A DNA stretch of 64,000 nt from an uncultured Oscillospiraceae bacterium (GCA_934446455.1 CAKSEE010000007.1:7473-71472); one strand, 5' to 3'; positions 16,120 to 25,363 are shown, counted from the stretch's first letter. Made by a program: numbers and translations. The notes: generated by a model from the sequence alone, not told the origin.

Positions 16120-17091
16120 TTACTCCCCGGCGAGAAGAACGCAGTTCCAGCCCTCCTCGTTCTTTTCTGAAAGAACCGTGAAGCCGTTTTCGCGAAGCGC
16201 CGCCAGCACCTCGTCAAGGCGCTCGTCTATAACGCCCGAAACAATGAGCCGCGCGCCGGGCTTCATAAACCCGCCGAAAAGCGGCGCCATGCCTATTATA
16301 ACGTCCGCGACTATGTTTGCGCAGATAACGTCGTAGCCCGTGCCTATGCGCTCGCGAAGCCCTTCATCGTCTATGATGTTGCCGCAGAACGTGCGGCAGC
16401 ACGACGGGTCTATGTGGTTCTTTGCGGCGTTTTCGGCGGCGGTGTTGACTGCATTCTCAAAAATGTCGCACATGGTTATGCTCTGCGCGCCGAAAAGCAT
16501 GCAGGCAATGGACAGAATGCCGCTGCCGCAGCCTAAGTCAAGCACACGCTCGCCGCCCTTTATCACGTCCTCGAGCGTTTCCATAACAAGCTTTGTCGTG
16601 TGGTGCTGCCCCGTGCCAAAGGTAGAGGCGGGGTCTATCTCGAGAATGCGGTCGCCAGCGGCAGGCTCAACGTCCTCCCACGAGGGCTTTATCACAAGGC
16701 TTCTGCCCACGCGGAACGGCTTGTAGAAGCGCTTCCAGTTGTTCGCCCAGTCCTCCTCCTTTACGTTTGCAAGCACCATGCGGATATTGCCGTAATAGCC
16801 GTCCGCGTTGTTCTGCGCGTAGCCGTCTGCAAGCGTGCGTATCGCCGCGAGCATTTCCGCGCCCTGCGCGTTGTCGTGTACATAAAGCGTGATGTGCGGC
16901 TCAACCGTCTTAAGCCCCATAAGCTCGTCGTCTACGTAGTCCCAGTTGGCGTTCTTGTCCTCAAGAAAGCTCTCGAAGTCCGCGCTGTCCTGAATAATGA
17001 ACCCCGTTATGCCGTAGTCAGTAAGCGCGCCCGTTATACCGTCTATCGCCTGCGACGAGGTGTAAATATCTATCTGTATAAAGTTATCCAT
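16120..17091 (-). CDS. prmA: Ribosomal protein L11 methyltransferase
   Basis: PrmA trimethylates ribosomal protein L11 using S-adenosylmethionine. The 323-residue protein has an N-terminal substrate-binding domain (MDNFIQIDIYTSSQAID), the conserved DPASTFGTGQHHTT near 185, SAM-binding motif VLDLGCGSGILSI near 210, and CANIVADVI near 275. The ATG at 17091 has GGAGAG upstream; an upstream ATG at 17112 is less well placed. It heads the minus-strand run toward comF. Confidence 0.92.
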   Translation of the reverse strand: MDNFIQIDIYTSSQAIDGITGALTDYGITGFIIQDSADFESFLEDKNANWDYVDDELMGLKTVEPHITLYVHDNAQGAEMLAAIRTLADGYAQNNADGYYGNIRMVLANVKEEDWANNWKRFYKPFRVGRSLVIKPSWEDVEPAAGDRILEIDPASTFGTGQHHTTKLVMETLEDVIKGGERVLDLGCGSGILSIACMLFGAQSITMCDIFENAVNTAAENAAKNHIDPSCCRTFCGNIIDDEGLRERIGTGYDVICANIVADVIIGMAPLFGGFMKPGARLIVSGVIDERLDEVLAALRENGFTVLSEKNEEGWNCVLLAGE

Positions 17092-17198
17092 GTTCTTCTC
17101 TCCGTATAACAATTATTGTCCCGACCAAAAATAGCCGCTTCTTTTATTATACACCATTGCCGCGGGAAAATCAAGACATAACGTTATCGCGCGTTACT

Positions 17199-17543
17199 TT
17201 ATTGCCCGTTCTCCCCGTACCTTGCAAGCGCCACCTTTGCCGCAGTCGCAATGTCTGAGATAATGCACAGCTCGCGCGGGGTGCAGCTCATAAGCACCTC
17301 GTTTATATGCTCGAACGCGAGCCGCCCCGTGCCCGCGCTCTGCCCGAAAAGCAGCTCGTCCGCGCCCGCGCCGAGCGCCCGCGCCACCCCCGCGAACACC
17401 TCAAGGCTGAGCTTGGTGTTGCCCGTTTCTATGTGGCTCATGTGCGTTACGGAGATTCCCACCGCCTCTGCCAGCTGCTCCTGCGATATTCCCTTTGCTT
17501 TCCTCACCCTGCGTATGCGCTGCCCTATCTCGTAATAATCCAT
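17199..17543 (-). CDS. XRE family helix-turn-helix regulator
   Basis: The 114-residue protein has a Cro/C1 helix-turn-helix in its first 65 residues (IGQRIRRVRKAKGISQEQLAEAVGIS, SHIETG) and a short C-terminal part likely for dimer contacts. GGAGGGG precedes the ATG. It is divergent from a promoter with repeated ATAAAGGC boxes (17575-17630), which are natural candidates for its operators; its targets are inferred to be itself and the two membrane genes at 17830-18754. Confidence 0.85.
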   Translation of the reverse strand: MDYYEIGQRIRRVRKAKGISQEQLAEAVGISVTHMSHIETGNTKLSLEVFAGVARALGAGADELLFGQSAGTGRLAFEHINEVLMSCTPRELCIISDIATAAKVALARYGENGQ

Positions 17544-17574
17544 GCTGCCCCTCCAAAAAATTTATAAAATATAC

Positions 17575-17630
17575 TTGAATTATAAAGGCAGTTATGCTAT
17601 AATAAAATAAACCATAAAGGCTATTTTATG
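17575..17630 (+). promoter_or_regulatory. Sigma-A promoter with two ATAAAGGC boxes
   Basis: TTGAAT (17575-17580), a 17-base spacer and TATAAT (17598-17603). The spacer holds TATAAAGGCAGTTATG and the initial transcribed region holds CATAAAGGCTATTTTATG. The shared ATAAAGGC followed by TTATG fits a regulator site overlapping the promoter. The 200 bases that follow, up to the gene at 17830, contain no other recognisable feature. Confidence 0.65.
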
Positions 17631-17829
17631 CGCATATAGTTAATATCTCGTCTTTTAACGCTAAGGTTGTGTCTTTTTCCGCAAATTTAACAGGCGCTTG
17701 CTGTCAGAGTACATCTGCCGCGCGTCAGGGCAAAAAGGAAAACGCAGATTACGGAAAGCCGAAAAGACTGTGATATACTATAAGCAAGGGCAAAAGCCTG
17801 AACGGTTATATTTTTCAGGAGGTATTATT

Positions 17830-18195
17830 ATGTTTAAGAAGCTCTATGGCGAAACTGAGGAAATGCAATTCAAGTACCTGCGCTGGCGCGTGATCCTGAC
17901 CTTTGCGGACCTTATTCTCATGGTTATAGGTCTGCTTATAGACACGCAGGTAGGCAGCGTGTTCGGCGGACTGCTTGTTATTCTCGCGTGGATGTGGGCA
18001 TGGGGATTCATGCGCACATGGTTCGGCTGGACGTCGTTCGCGGCGATATTCACAGGCAACCTTATCTTTGGAATACTGATTGTCGTTCTATACATATTCG
18101 TTGGCTACGTTCTCGGACTTTTCGGCTTCCTGCTTGGCACGGGCAGATTCATCTACCTTTGCGTAAAGCACTTCACACGGGGACCGGAGGGCTGA
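17830..18195 (+). CDS. Hypothetical integral membrane protein (121 aa)
   Basis: Started at the ATG with AGGAGG eight bases upstream (MFKKLYGETEEMQFKYLRW). At least three hydrophobic helices follow (ILTFADLILMVIGLLI, VFGGLLVILAWMWAWGF, and FGILIVVLYIFVGYVLGLFGF). No family recognised. One base separates its stop from the next membrane gene, so the pair is an operon under the promoter at 17575. Confidence 0.75.
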   Translation: MFKKLYGETEEMQFKYLRWRVILTFADLILMVIGLLIDTQVGSVFGGLLVILAWMWAWGFMRTWFGWTSFAAIFTGNLIFGILIVVLYIFVGYVLGLFGFLLGTGRFIYLCVKHFTRGPEG

Positions 18196-18196
18196 T

Positions 18197-18754
18197 ATGT
18201 GGTTCGTAAACTACCATAAGTCCGACTCGCTGTTACTGCCCGACACCGCCGAGGTCTTTTACGTTGACGGCGCATATGTCACAGCCGTAACGCTGTTTCT
18301 GATAGCCTGTCCGTTCTTCACCGTGGGCGCCATGCTGTTCGGCGCTGTCATGTGGCTGTGCAGCCATGTTGCGGCGCTAATCGTGGTGCACCTGCTGCTG
18401 CTTGCGCTTATGACGTGGCTTCAGGCGCGGCACTCCTACAAAAAGTATATGTCGCTCTACTGTGCGGCTTCCTTCCTGACGTTCACCGCGCCGCTCGTGT
18501 GCAGCATGCTTTACGTTTATCCCGTGATAATAGTGGGCGCGCCCATAGGCGCGGTGTTTGCGGTGTTCATTTTCTACGGCGGCGCATACCTGTGTTTTTC
18601 GCTTGCAAAGCTCTTCAAAAGCGGGCTCAGCTGCCTTATCACCGCGCTTATTTTCTGCGGGATTTCAGCGGCTGTGCTTTACGGCTTCCGCTGCGCCGAC
18701 GCCGAACACCTTGCAGCACGAACCTTAGCGTCGATGTATTCCTTCTGGAGATGA
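18197..18754 (+). CDS. Hypothetical integral membrane protein (185 aa)
   Basis: About five hydrophobic helices spread over the whole length after a short soluble start (MWFVNYHKSDSLLLPD). No catalytic motif is visible. It follows the 121-residue membrane gene after one base and ends before a clear terminator, so both proteins probably act together. Confidence 0.75.
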   Translation: MWFVNYHKSDSLLLPDTAEVFYVDGAYVTAVTLFLIACPFFTVGAMLFGAVMWLCSHVAALIVVHLLLLALMTWLQARHSYKKYMSLYCAASFLTFTAPLVCSMLYVYPVIIVGAPIGAVFAVFIFYGGAYLCFSLAKLFKSGLSCLITALIFCGISAAVLYGFRCADAEHLAARTLASMYSFWR

Positions 18755-18774
18755 CCCGAAATTCTCATAGAAAA

Positions 18775-18805
18775 GCACGGAGCGTATTTGCGCCCCGTGC
18801 CTTTT
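18775..18805. terminator. Intrinsic terminator
   Basis: Stem GCACGG(AGCG)/(CGC)CCCGTGC followed by TTTTTATT. It closes the plus-strand membrane pair, and the A-run on the left may also serve the minus-strand genes. Confidence 0.8.
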
Positions 18806-18819
18806 TATTATCGCATATA

Positions 18820-19167
18820 TCAGCCCCAGAAGCCGCCCGTGTGGAAGTTCTCGTTGCCGAGCGGCTTTGCGGTAAGCCTGAACATAACGCACCCGTCAGG
18901 ACAGACAACGTCCTTTGTGTACTGCCCGCTGCCGCCGATTCTGCGCAGGTCGCCGCCGCTGCGCACAGCCTCCATTATCGGGAACATCACCGTCATGCAC
19001 TTTGAGCATATACCCTGCCCGTCCTTGTTTACGGGGCAGCCGTATGTACAGGTGTAAACGTCGCCTATCTCCTCGCCGTTGCGGCAGTAGCGCTCGGTTT
19101 TGTCGCCGCGAAGAAAGCCCGTCACCTCAATCGTCCACTCGTATTCCTCTGCATACCATTTTTTCAC
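18820..19167 (-). CDS. TIGR04076 family protein
   Basis: A 115-residue protein whose pattern (WTIEVTGFL, CPVNKDGQGICSKCMTVMFPIM, and the end DVVCPDGCVMFRLTA) fits the small TIGR04076 family of unknown role. Six cysteines suggest metal binding. The GTG start has GGAGGAACAG upstream and overlaps the stop of the preceding gene by four bases. Confidence 0.7.
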   Translation of the reverse strand: MKKWYAEEYEWTIEVTGFLRGDKTERYCRNGEEIGDVYTCTYGCPVNKDGQGICSKCMTVMFPIMEAVRSGGDLRRIGGSGQYTKDVVCPDGCVMFRLTAKPLGNENFHTGGFWG

Positions 19168-19751
19168 GTCTGTTCCTCCTCGTCCTCAAAAAGTATGTCG
19201 TAGAAATGGTCCGCACTCTCCGCGAAGCAAAGTCCGTCCTCGCTGTATATTATAATCACCTTCGTCCCCGCAGGCAGCGCCCTGCCGTTCGCCGTGGCGC
19301 CCGCGAAATAGTAGCTGCGCTTTCCGCAGCGCACCCGTATCGTGCCGTATTCCTCCGCGGTTATGTCCTCGGTGACTGTGCCGTCCATGCCCTCAAGCTG
19401 CGCAGGCTTGGGCGCGCCGCTCTTGCTTAGCCGAAAGTAAAGCGGCGCTATCGCCATGTTGAGCGTAAAGTTGAACGCAAGCCCGCCTACCGCCGCAAGC
19501 GGCATGGATATCCACCCCGCAAACCCCGCAAGGTCTAAAAGCAGCCCCAGCAGCGCGCTCAAAAACACGAATATTATGAGCCTGAGCATATTTTTAGGGA
19601 ATACGGTTTGCCATTCAAGGCGGCTTTTTTTTCGCTCAAACAGAACGCCCGAGTCAGGTATGAGCGTTCTGCCGAAAAACACCCTCGCCATAAATTCAAG
19701 CAGCAGAAATACGCCCGACAAAAGCAGCAGCACAAGATAAAAACTCCGCAT
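19164..19751 (-). CDS. Membrane protein with NfeD-like C-terminal domain
   Basis: The 195-residue protein has three or four hydrophobic helices in the first 115 residues and then a small beta domain (GMDGTVTEDITAEEYGTIRV, then AGTKVIIIYSEDGLCFAE) that looks like the OB fold of NfeD proteins. NfeD proteins work with membrane proteases or SPFH scaffolds. GGAGGTGA precedes the ATG. It lies between the CBS-domain gene and the TIGR04076 gene. Confidence 0.65.
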   Translation of the reverse strand: MRSFYLVLLLLSGVFLLLEFMARVFFGRTLIPDSGVLFERKKSRLEWQTVFPKNMLRLIIFVFLSALLGLLLDLAGFAGWISMPLAAVGGLAFNFTLNMAIAPLYFRLSKSGAPKPAQLEGMDGTVTEDITAEEYGTIRVRCGKRSYYFAGATANGRALPAGTKVIIIYSEDGLCFAESADHFYDILFEDEEEQT

Positions 19752-19774
19752 AACGGCTCACCTCCGCCGCGTTA

Positions 19775-21037
19775 TTACTCCTTTTCGGGCAGCCGCTTTA
19801 TCTTCACACGTATCTTGTTCACGCGAAGCTCCGCCGCGTCCAGTACGGTTATCACAAAATCGTCCGTTTCGGTAACGTCGCCCGTTTTCGGGATACTGCC
19901 GAAAAGCTCCAGCACCCATCCCGCGACAGTGTGCGCCTCGTCGCTCAGCGGCGCGTCTATATCGCGGTCGGCAAGCCACCTGCGCAGGCTGTTTAGCGAC
20001 ACGTCGCCGTACACCTCAAACTCGTCCTCGCCGAGCGCCGTAACAGGGCTTTTCACCTCGTCGCTCTCGTCCCATATCTCGCCCACAAGCTCCTCAAGGA
20101 TATCCTCCATCGTCACTATACCGAGCGTGCCGCCGTGCTGGTCAAGCACCACGGACATATGGCACTTCTGCTTCTGCATTTTCTTAAGCACCTCGGATAT
20201 CCTCAGCATATGCGGGAAATATATGGTATCCTGCATTATGCCGCGCACCGTGATGTTTCCGCCGTTCTTTTCGTACTCGCGGAAAAAGTCCTTTTCGGTG
20301 ATTATGCCGACAATATTGTCGAGCGTTTTCTCGTACACGGGCATTCTCGAATACTGCTCCGACAGGAACTTTTCGCGCACGCTCTGCGGGCTGTCGTTAA
20401 TTTCGGCGGCGGTTATGCTCACCCTCGGGGTGATTATCTCGTCCACCGTGGTTTCGTCGAACTGAAGCGCGCTTCGCACAAGGTCGCTTTCCTGCTGCTC
20501 AAGCACGCCCTCGTCCTCTATCTCGTCTATTATCGCCATAAGCTCCTCTTCGGTAACGCTCACGCTCTCCTTCTGGTGCATAAGGCGGCTTATCCCCTTT
20601 TTAAACAGGATAAAGAACGCCGAGAACGGCGTGAATATCGCCATAAGAAAACTCAGTATCCCCGCAAACGCAATGCACAGCGACTCCGCAAAGTCCTTTG
20701 CAATGCTTTTGGGCAGTATCTCGCCGAACGTAAGCACGACAAGCGTTGTCGCTATCGTGGACACAAGCGAGCCGTACTTCTCGCCTATCGCCGCTATCAT
20801 AAGCACCGTCGCTATCGAGGACGTTGCAATGTTTACGATGTTGTTGCCGATAAGGATAGTGGTAAGCGCCTTGTCGTACTTTTTAAGTATGCCGAGCGCG
20901 CGCTCAGCCCCGCGCGAGCCGTTCTCCGCCATTGATTTCAGGCGTATTCTGTTCACGCTTGAAAACGCCGTTTCCGTCGCCGAAAAGAAGCCTGAAAAGG
21001 CTATCAGCACAACGATAACAATTATTTTTGCAGCCAT
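19775..21037 (-). CDS. Hemolysin/CNNM family membrane protein with CBS domains
   Basis: The 420-residue protein has an N-terminal DUF21/CNNM membrane domain (FSGFFSATETAFSSVNRIRL, about four helices), a CBS pair at about 210-330 (ITPRVSITAAEI, MPVYEKTLDNIVGIITEKDF, SVVLDQHGGTLGIVTMEDILEELVGE), and a CorC/HlyC domain at the end. Relatives transport or sense Mg2+ or other divalent metals. AGGGAG precedes the ATG. Function as an ion transporter is by family only. Confidence 0.9.
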   Translation of the reverse strand: MAAKIIVIVVLIAFSGFFSATETAFSSVNRIRLKSMAENGSRGAERALGILKKYDKALTTILIGNNIVNIATSSIATVLMIAAIGEKYGSLVSTIATTLVVLTFGEILPKSIAKDFAESLCIAFAGILSFLMAIFTPFSAFFILFKKGISRLMHQKESVSVTEEELMAIIDEIEDEGVLEQQESDLVRSALQFDETTVDEIITPRVSITAAEINDSPQSVREKFLSEQYSRMPVYEKTLDNIVGIITEKDFFREYEKNGGNITVRGIMQDTIYFPHMLRISEVLKKMQKQKCHMSVVLDQHGGTLGIVTMEDILEELVGEIWDESDEVKSPVTALGEDEFEVYGDVSLNSLRRWLADRDIDAPLSDEAHTVAGWVLELFGSIPKTGDVTETDDFVITVLDAAELRVNKIRVKIKRLPEKE

Positions 21038-21053
21038 ATATTCTCCCTTAAAT

Positions 21054-21386
21054 TCAGCTCCACGACTTCCACACGTCCGGGCAGTAGCCCGTCGTCGCCT
21101 GCCTGCCGTTTCTCACTATGGGCGTTTTGTAAAGCGAGGGAAGCTCCGCGAGCTTCTCGGGCTTTGCGTCGTCGTAGAGGTACTTTATCTGCGCGTAATC
21201 GCGCGAGTTCTCGTCTATAAGCGCGTCTATGCCGCCAAGGGCGCGCGCCACGCTTTCAAGCTCGCCACGGCTCATGCCTTTTGTCGAAAGGTCTATGTAC
21301 TGAAACTTTATTCCGCGCTCCTTGAAGTAGCGCTCCGCCTTTTTGGTGTCGAAGCACTTTGCCCTGCCGAAAATCTGTATGTTCAT
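21054..21386 (-). CDS. ArsC/Spx family protein
   Basis: A 110-residue thioredoxin-like protein: MNIQIFGRAKCFDTKKAERYF with one cysteine in the active-site position, a RGIKFQYIDL strand, and PIVRNGRQATTGY near the end. Spx proteins have CXXC, whereas this has a single cysteine, closer to arsenate reductase-like YffB proteins. Substrate unknown. Its start overlaps the stop of the HAD gene (ATGA). Confidence 0.8.
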   Translation of the reverse strand: MNIQIFGRAKCFDTKKAERYFKERGIKFQYIDLSTKGMSRGELESVARALGGIDALIDENSRDYAQIKYLYDDAKPEKLAELPSLYKTPIVRNGRQATTGYCPDVWKSWS

Positions 21387-22183
21387 ACTCTATCCCCCAG
21401 CACATAGCGGCGTATCATGCGCGTAACTCCCCCATCGTTGTTGGAGGGCGCCACGTAACGGCACAGCTTCTTTACGTCCTCGTGGCCGTTTTCCATGCAG
21501 AAGCTCCAGCCCGCCGCCTTAAGCATTTCAACATCGTTAAAGTAGTCGCCGAAAGCCATGACGTTCTCATACTGCGCGCCCACAAGCTCAGTCAGCCTGC
21601 GCAGAGCCGCACCCTTGTTCACGCCGCTCGCCATAACGTCCATCCACACAGGTCCTGAAACCTGCACGTTGAGCCTGCTGCCGAAAATCGCGTCTATCGC
21701 AGGCTTTGCGCGCTGCATGGTTCCCTGCATATCGCAGATAGCGAGCTTGTATATCGTGTCCTTTATGTCGTAAAGGCTGTCGCACACAATGTGGTTTTTG
21801 TAGAACTTGCGCACCTCCGCGTTGAACTCGTCACTGTCCGCAAGGTGATAGGTTCCGCCCGCCGCGCAGACAAGCACCTTAAGCCCGCCTATTTTCGCGC
21901 ACGCGTCAAGAAGCTCCGTAAACGTCCCCCTGTCAAGCGGGGTTATGTCCAGCGGCTCGCCGCCGCGCAGTATGCACGCGCCGTTGTCGCAGATGAAGTC
22001 CATTTTCTTGCAGTATTCCGCAGGGAACAAGTGCTCCACCGCGTTATAGGTGCGCCCGCTTGACACCGCAAAGCGCACGCCCTTTTCAAATATACGGTCC
22101 AGCACCTCGAAAAAGTCCGTGGGCAGACGTTTTTCATCGTCGAGCAGCGTGCCGTCAAGGTCGCTTGCTATCAGTTTTATCAT
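21383..22183 (-). CDS. Cof-type HAD phosphatase
   Basis: The 266-residue protein shows all HAD motifs: DLDGTLLDDEKR (motif I, nucleophile Asp near 8), SSGRTYN (motif II), and FGDYFNDVEMLKAAG (motif III/IV). The large cap is of the Cof (C2) type, whose members dephosphorylate sugar phosphates or flavin-related compounds. Substrate cannot be told. AAAGGAAAGAG precedes the ATG. Confidence 0.9.
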   Translation of the reverse strand: MIKLIASDLDGTLLDDEKRLPTDFFEVLDRIFEKGVRFAVSSGRTYNAVEHLFPAEYCKKMDFICDNGACILRGGEPLDITPLDRGTFTELLDACAKIGGLKVLVCAAGGTYHLADSDEFNAEVRKFYKNHIVCDSLYDIKDTIYKLAICDMQGTMQRAKPAIDAIFGSRLNVQVSGPVWMDVMASGVNKGAALRRLTELVGAQYENVMAFGDYFNDVEMLKAAGWSFCMENGHEDVKKLCRYVAPSNNDGGVTRMIRRYVLGDRV

Positions 22184-22210
22184 TTCTCTTTCCTTTCGTT
22201 CTGTGTACCT

Positions 22211-23170
22211 CTAGTTAAGCAGCCCCGCGCCGTTTTGTCTTATCTCGGGGCTGAAAAGCGTCATGTCGAAATGCGCGAGCGCCCCCGTTATCTCGTCAAG
22301 TATGTCCTCGGGGATATCTTCCTCCTGCGCCATGCGCTCAAGCGCCGTGGCAAAGTACCTGTGAAGCAGCTGGCTGTCGCGCAGCGCCACATGGAGCTTC
22401 GACTGCTCGCCCGTGTCCACGTTTACAAGACCCGTTATGTCGTGGTCGATAAGGCGCATTATCTCGCCCACGCAGTCCTGCGCGCCCTCAAACACCAGCC
22501 TGCGGTACACCGAAGCGCGCAGCACCGCCGCAAGGTTCAGATCCTGCGGGATAGTGCTGTACACCGACATCATCGTGAACATATATTCCTCAAGGCTCGC
22601 ATATCTGCGGAAATTACCCGTGCAGAGCGTTACGCTGTCCGCGCCCGTGAGCGAAAACTTCACCGCGCTGTCAAGCGCAGTTTTCCCCTCGTTCGTGGGA
22701 CACAGGTCAACGGGCACCGTTACGCTGTTCTTCAGCGCCAGTACGAACCCCGCCGCCGCCTGCATGGTCATAAGCCCAAAGTCGCCAAAAAGCCTTATCA
22801 TGCCCGCAGTGCCGTTAAGCCGGCTGTTTATCAGCCTTACCAGCCCGTGTGAAAGCCGCGTGCGCGCGGGCAGCTCCATTATCGCGGGTGCGTTTAGCGG
22901 AAAGCGCCTGCGCATATCGTCGGGCGTTACCACAATGTAGCTGAAATCGAACACGTTCATAAGCTCCGCAAACGCAGGGTCGCGCATTCTGAAAATGTAC
23001 CCCATGCCGTCGGGGAGCTCGTGCAGCCGCATTATCGCGTGGAAGTCAAGCTCCACATACTTTACGCCCGCGTCCGCAAGCGCCTTTATATAGTTGCAGA
23101 TGTGCTCGGGGCGGACGTTCTCCTTAAGTCTGCCCGAACACAGGCTTCTGTCGATGAAAACCGTTTTCAT
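22211..23170 (-). CDS. Degenerate HMGL-like TIM-barrel protein
   Basis: A 319-residue protein. MKTVFIDRSLCSGRLKEN has the place and shape of the DRE-TIM metallolyase start (FIDxTLRDG) but lacks the catalytic D-R-E set. The segments VKYVELDFHA, IRLFGDFGLM and NEGKTALDSAVKFSLTGADSVTLCTGN follow the barrel strand order of citramalate/isopropylmalate synthases. The metal-binding HxH is not evident. I infer a derived, perhaps non-lyase, barrel. It overlaps the EAL gene by four bases, so the two are co-translated. Confidence 0.5.
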   Translation of the reverse strand: MKTVFIDRSLCSGRLKENVRPEHICNYIKALADAGVKYVELDFHAIMRLHELPDGMGYIFRMRDPAFAELMNVFDFSYIVVTPDDMRRRFPLNAPAIMELPARTRLSHGLVRLINSRLNGTAGMIRLFGDFGLMTMQAAAGFVLALKNSVTVPVDLCPTNEGKTALDSAVKFSLTGADSVTLCTGNFRRYASLEEYMFTMMSVYSTIPQDLNLAAVLRASVYRRLVFEGAQDCVGEIMRLIDHDITGLVNVDTGEQSKLHVALRDSQLLHRYFATALERMAQEEDIPEDILDEITGALAHFDMTLFSPEIRQNGAGLLN

Positions 23171-25167
23171 GCCTGCTCCTTTGCTTCGTAGTGCTTCTTT
23201 TCAAAATCCGCTATGGGCATGGGCTTTGCAAAGTAGTACCCCTGTATCATGTCGCAGCCGTTCGCCGCAAGGAAGTCTACCTGCTCCTTTTTTTCCACGC
23301 CCTCGGCGACAATGCGCATTTCAAGACTTTTCGCAAGCCTTATAGCCTCGCTTACCACAACCTCGCTGCGCCCGTCCGCCTCGCCCCTGAAGAACTCCGC
23401 GTCCAGCTTGAGCACGTCGAGCGGCAGGTCCTTAAGGGAGTTGAGCGACGAGTAGCCCGCGCCAAAATCGTCCATTGAAATGTCGAAGCCGCTTTTCTTA
23501 AGCCGCCTTACCGTTTCAAGCAGCGCCGCCTTGTCGTCAAAGAACGCGCTTTCGGTAAGCTCTATCTCAATGTATTCATGCGGTATGCCGTACCGGTCAA
23601 CAAGCGCTGTGATATGCTCCGCAAGGTCGGGGTTTGCAAAGTGCGCGCGCGAAACGTTCACCGAAACGGGAACTATGGGTTTGCCCTGCGCCAGCCACTG
23701 CGCCTGCTGCGCCGCCACATGGGATATCATGTAGTCGTCTATCTTTGTGATAAAGCCGTTCTTCTCAAATATCGGGATAAAGCGCCCCGGAGAGATAAAG
23801 CCGTTTTCGGGGCTTATCCAGCGAATAAGCGCCTCCGCGCCCGAAAGCTTTTCGTCCGTGGGGCTGTATTTCGGCTGAAGATACACCTCGAACTCCTGAT
23901 TTTCAAGGGCGCGCTCCATGCTCTCCTCAACCGTATGCTCCCAGCGCTGCGTGTCAAGCAGCTTGCTGTCAAAGAACTCCAGCGCAAGCCCCGAGCCGTC
24001 GCCCGGCAGTTCCTTGCCGTCCGCGGCGTTGCAGGCGGCGCTTGCGTTGTTTATCATCTGCGCAATGTCCGTCCTGCCCTGCCATAGCTCGTTTTCGCCC
24101 GTCATGTAGACGCCCGCGCGCCAGTGCAGGTGCCTTGCGCACCGCACCGCGCTCACGGATTCTATCACCCGCGCCAGTCGCTGCCGCACCTCGCCGCGGT
24201 CGCTCGACTTAAGCACCGCGCAGAAGTCCGCCTCGGATATCCTGCCGCAAAGCTCCCCGCGCCGCAGGCTTGCATTAAGCTGCCTTTGTATCTCCTCGAG
24301 AAGCGCCTCGCCCTCGGCTGTGCCGTGGCACGCGCAGAAACTGCGGTATTTTCTCACCGAAAGCACCGCCACGCTCGTTGTGAGCGCGCTTTTCCCCTTG
24401 AAAAGGCGCTTTGCGTACTGCTCGATGTAAAAGCGGTTATGCCCGCCCGTCAGCGGGTCGGTGTAAAAGAGCTTCTTCATGCTGCGCTGCGTTGCAAAGG
24501 CGTTCACAAGGTTCACCACAAGCAGCACGCAGGGTATCAGCGTAAGGAATATCGACGTGCCCAGCATGAGTATCACATACGACAGCTCAAGCCGCGATAT
24601 CGACATTTCGCTGCGCATGAGAAGCCGTACGCCATTTTCCACGGGCACGTCGAACCAGTAGCTCATAACGCACGCCGTGTCAAGCGCGGACTGCTCCGTG
24701 CCGTTCACCTGCCGCAAAAGCTGCCCGAGCGTCATGGAAAGCTCGCCGTTGCGCGTTGGCAGCAGCTGCGAGCTGCTGTCGGGGTGTACGGTAAGCTTGT
24801 CCTCGCCGAAATCAAGGTTCAGCGTAGTCTCCGCGTCGTAGGTGCGCGCGCCGTACCCGCCAAGATACGCGCCGTTTTCGTCCACAAAAGCCGCCGAGCC
24901 TACCCTGTCGGATACCGTGCAGATACCCTGCGAAACCTCGTCCCAGCTGCTGCCCGTGTGCCGCTCATAGCGCGCTATCCCGCCGAGATACAGAGCGTTG
25001 CTGTATCCCTGCGTCATTTTGGTTTCAATAAGATATGTCGTGAATATGCCGAAAAACGCCGTGATAAGAACTCCTGCCAGAACAATATAAAGCGCCAGCA
25101 GCACGACCGACGGCCATATATGCCGTTGGCGCAGGCGCTTGTACTTCTTCTGCTTATTTACTGTCAT
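23167..25167 (-). CDS. Membrane GGDEF-EAL protein, likely c-di-GMP phosphodiesterase
   Basis: The 666-residue protein has two membrane helices (VVLLALYIVLAGVLITAFFG near 20 and a second near 210) enclosing an extracellular sensor region. Then comes a degenerate GGDEF domain (active-site motif replaced by ISEADF) and an EAL domain with EALIRW, ELTESAFF, DDFGAGYSSL and AEGVEKKEQ intact. It should therefore break rather than make c-di-GMP. The ATG at 25167 has GGAGGAAG upstream; earlier in-frame codons lack one. Confidence 0.92.
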   Translation of the reverse strand: MTVNKQKKYKRLRQRHIWPSVVLLALYIVLAGVLITAFFGIFTTYLIETKMTQGYSNALYLGGIARYERHTGSSWDEVSQGICTVSDRVGSAAFVDENGAYLGGYGARTYDAETTLNLDFGEDKLTVHPDSSSQLLPTRNGELSMTLGQLLRQVNGTEQSALDTACVMSYWFDVPVENGVRLLMRSEMSISRLELSYVILMLGTSIFLTLIPCVLLVVNLVNAFATQRSMKKLFYTDPLTGGHNRFYIEQYAKRLFKGKSALTTSVAVLSVRKYRSFCACHGTAEGEALLEEIQRQLNASLRRGELCGRISEADFCAVLKSSDRGEVRQRLARVIESVSAVRCARHLHWRAGVYMTGENELWQGRTDIAQMINNASAACNAADGKELPGDGSGLALEFFDSKLLDTQRWEHTVEESMERALENQEFEVYLQPKYSPTDEKLSGAEALIRWISPENGFISPGRFIPIFEKNGFITKIDDYMISHVAAQQAQWLAQGKPIVPVSVNVSRAHFANPDLAEHITALVDRYGIPHEYIEIELTESAFFDDKAALLETVRRLKKSGFDISMDDFGAGYSSLNSLKDLPLDVLKLDAEFFRGEADGRSEVVVSEAIRLAKSLEMRIVAEGVEKKEQVDFLAANGCDMIQGYYFAKPMPIADFEKKHYEAKEQA

Positions 25168-25243
25168 TTTCTTCCTCCATCCTGCGGCAAGCCGCAAGGG
25201 ATTGGTCCGCGCGCCACACGCGGCCTAAAATGCCACATCTTAT

Positions 25244-25272
25244 AGTATAGCACAAATCTCTGCTTATTTCAA
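25244..25272 (-). promoter_or_regulatory. Promoter of the GGDEF-EAL operon
   Basis: Minus strand: TTGAAA (25267-25272), 17-base spacer, TATACT (25244-25249), about 75 bases upstream of the start codon. Confidence 0.75.
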
Positions 25273-25363
25273 GTGATAACGCTTATTTCCCGCGATTTGC
25301 CGCGAAAAAATGCGCGCGTTCGCTCCGAAAAATAATCATATTTGTCGAACATTGTCTTGTCGC

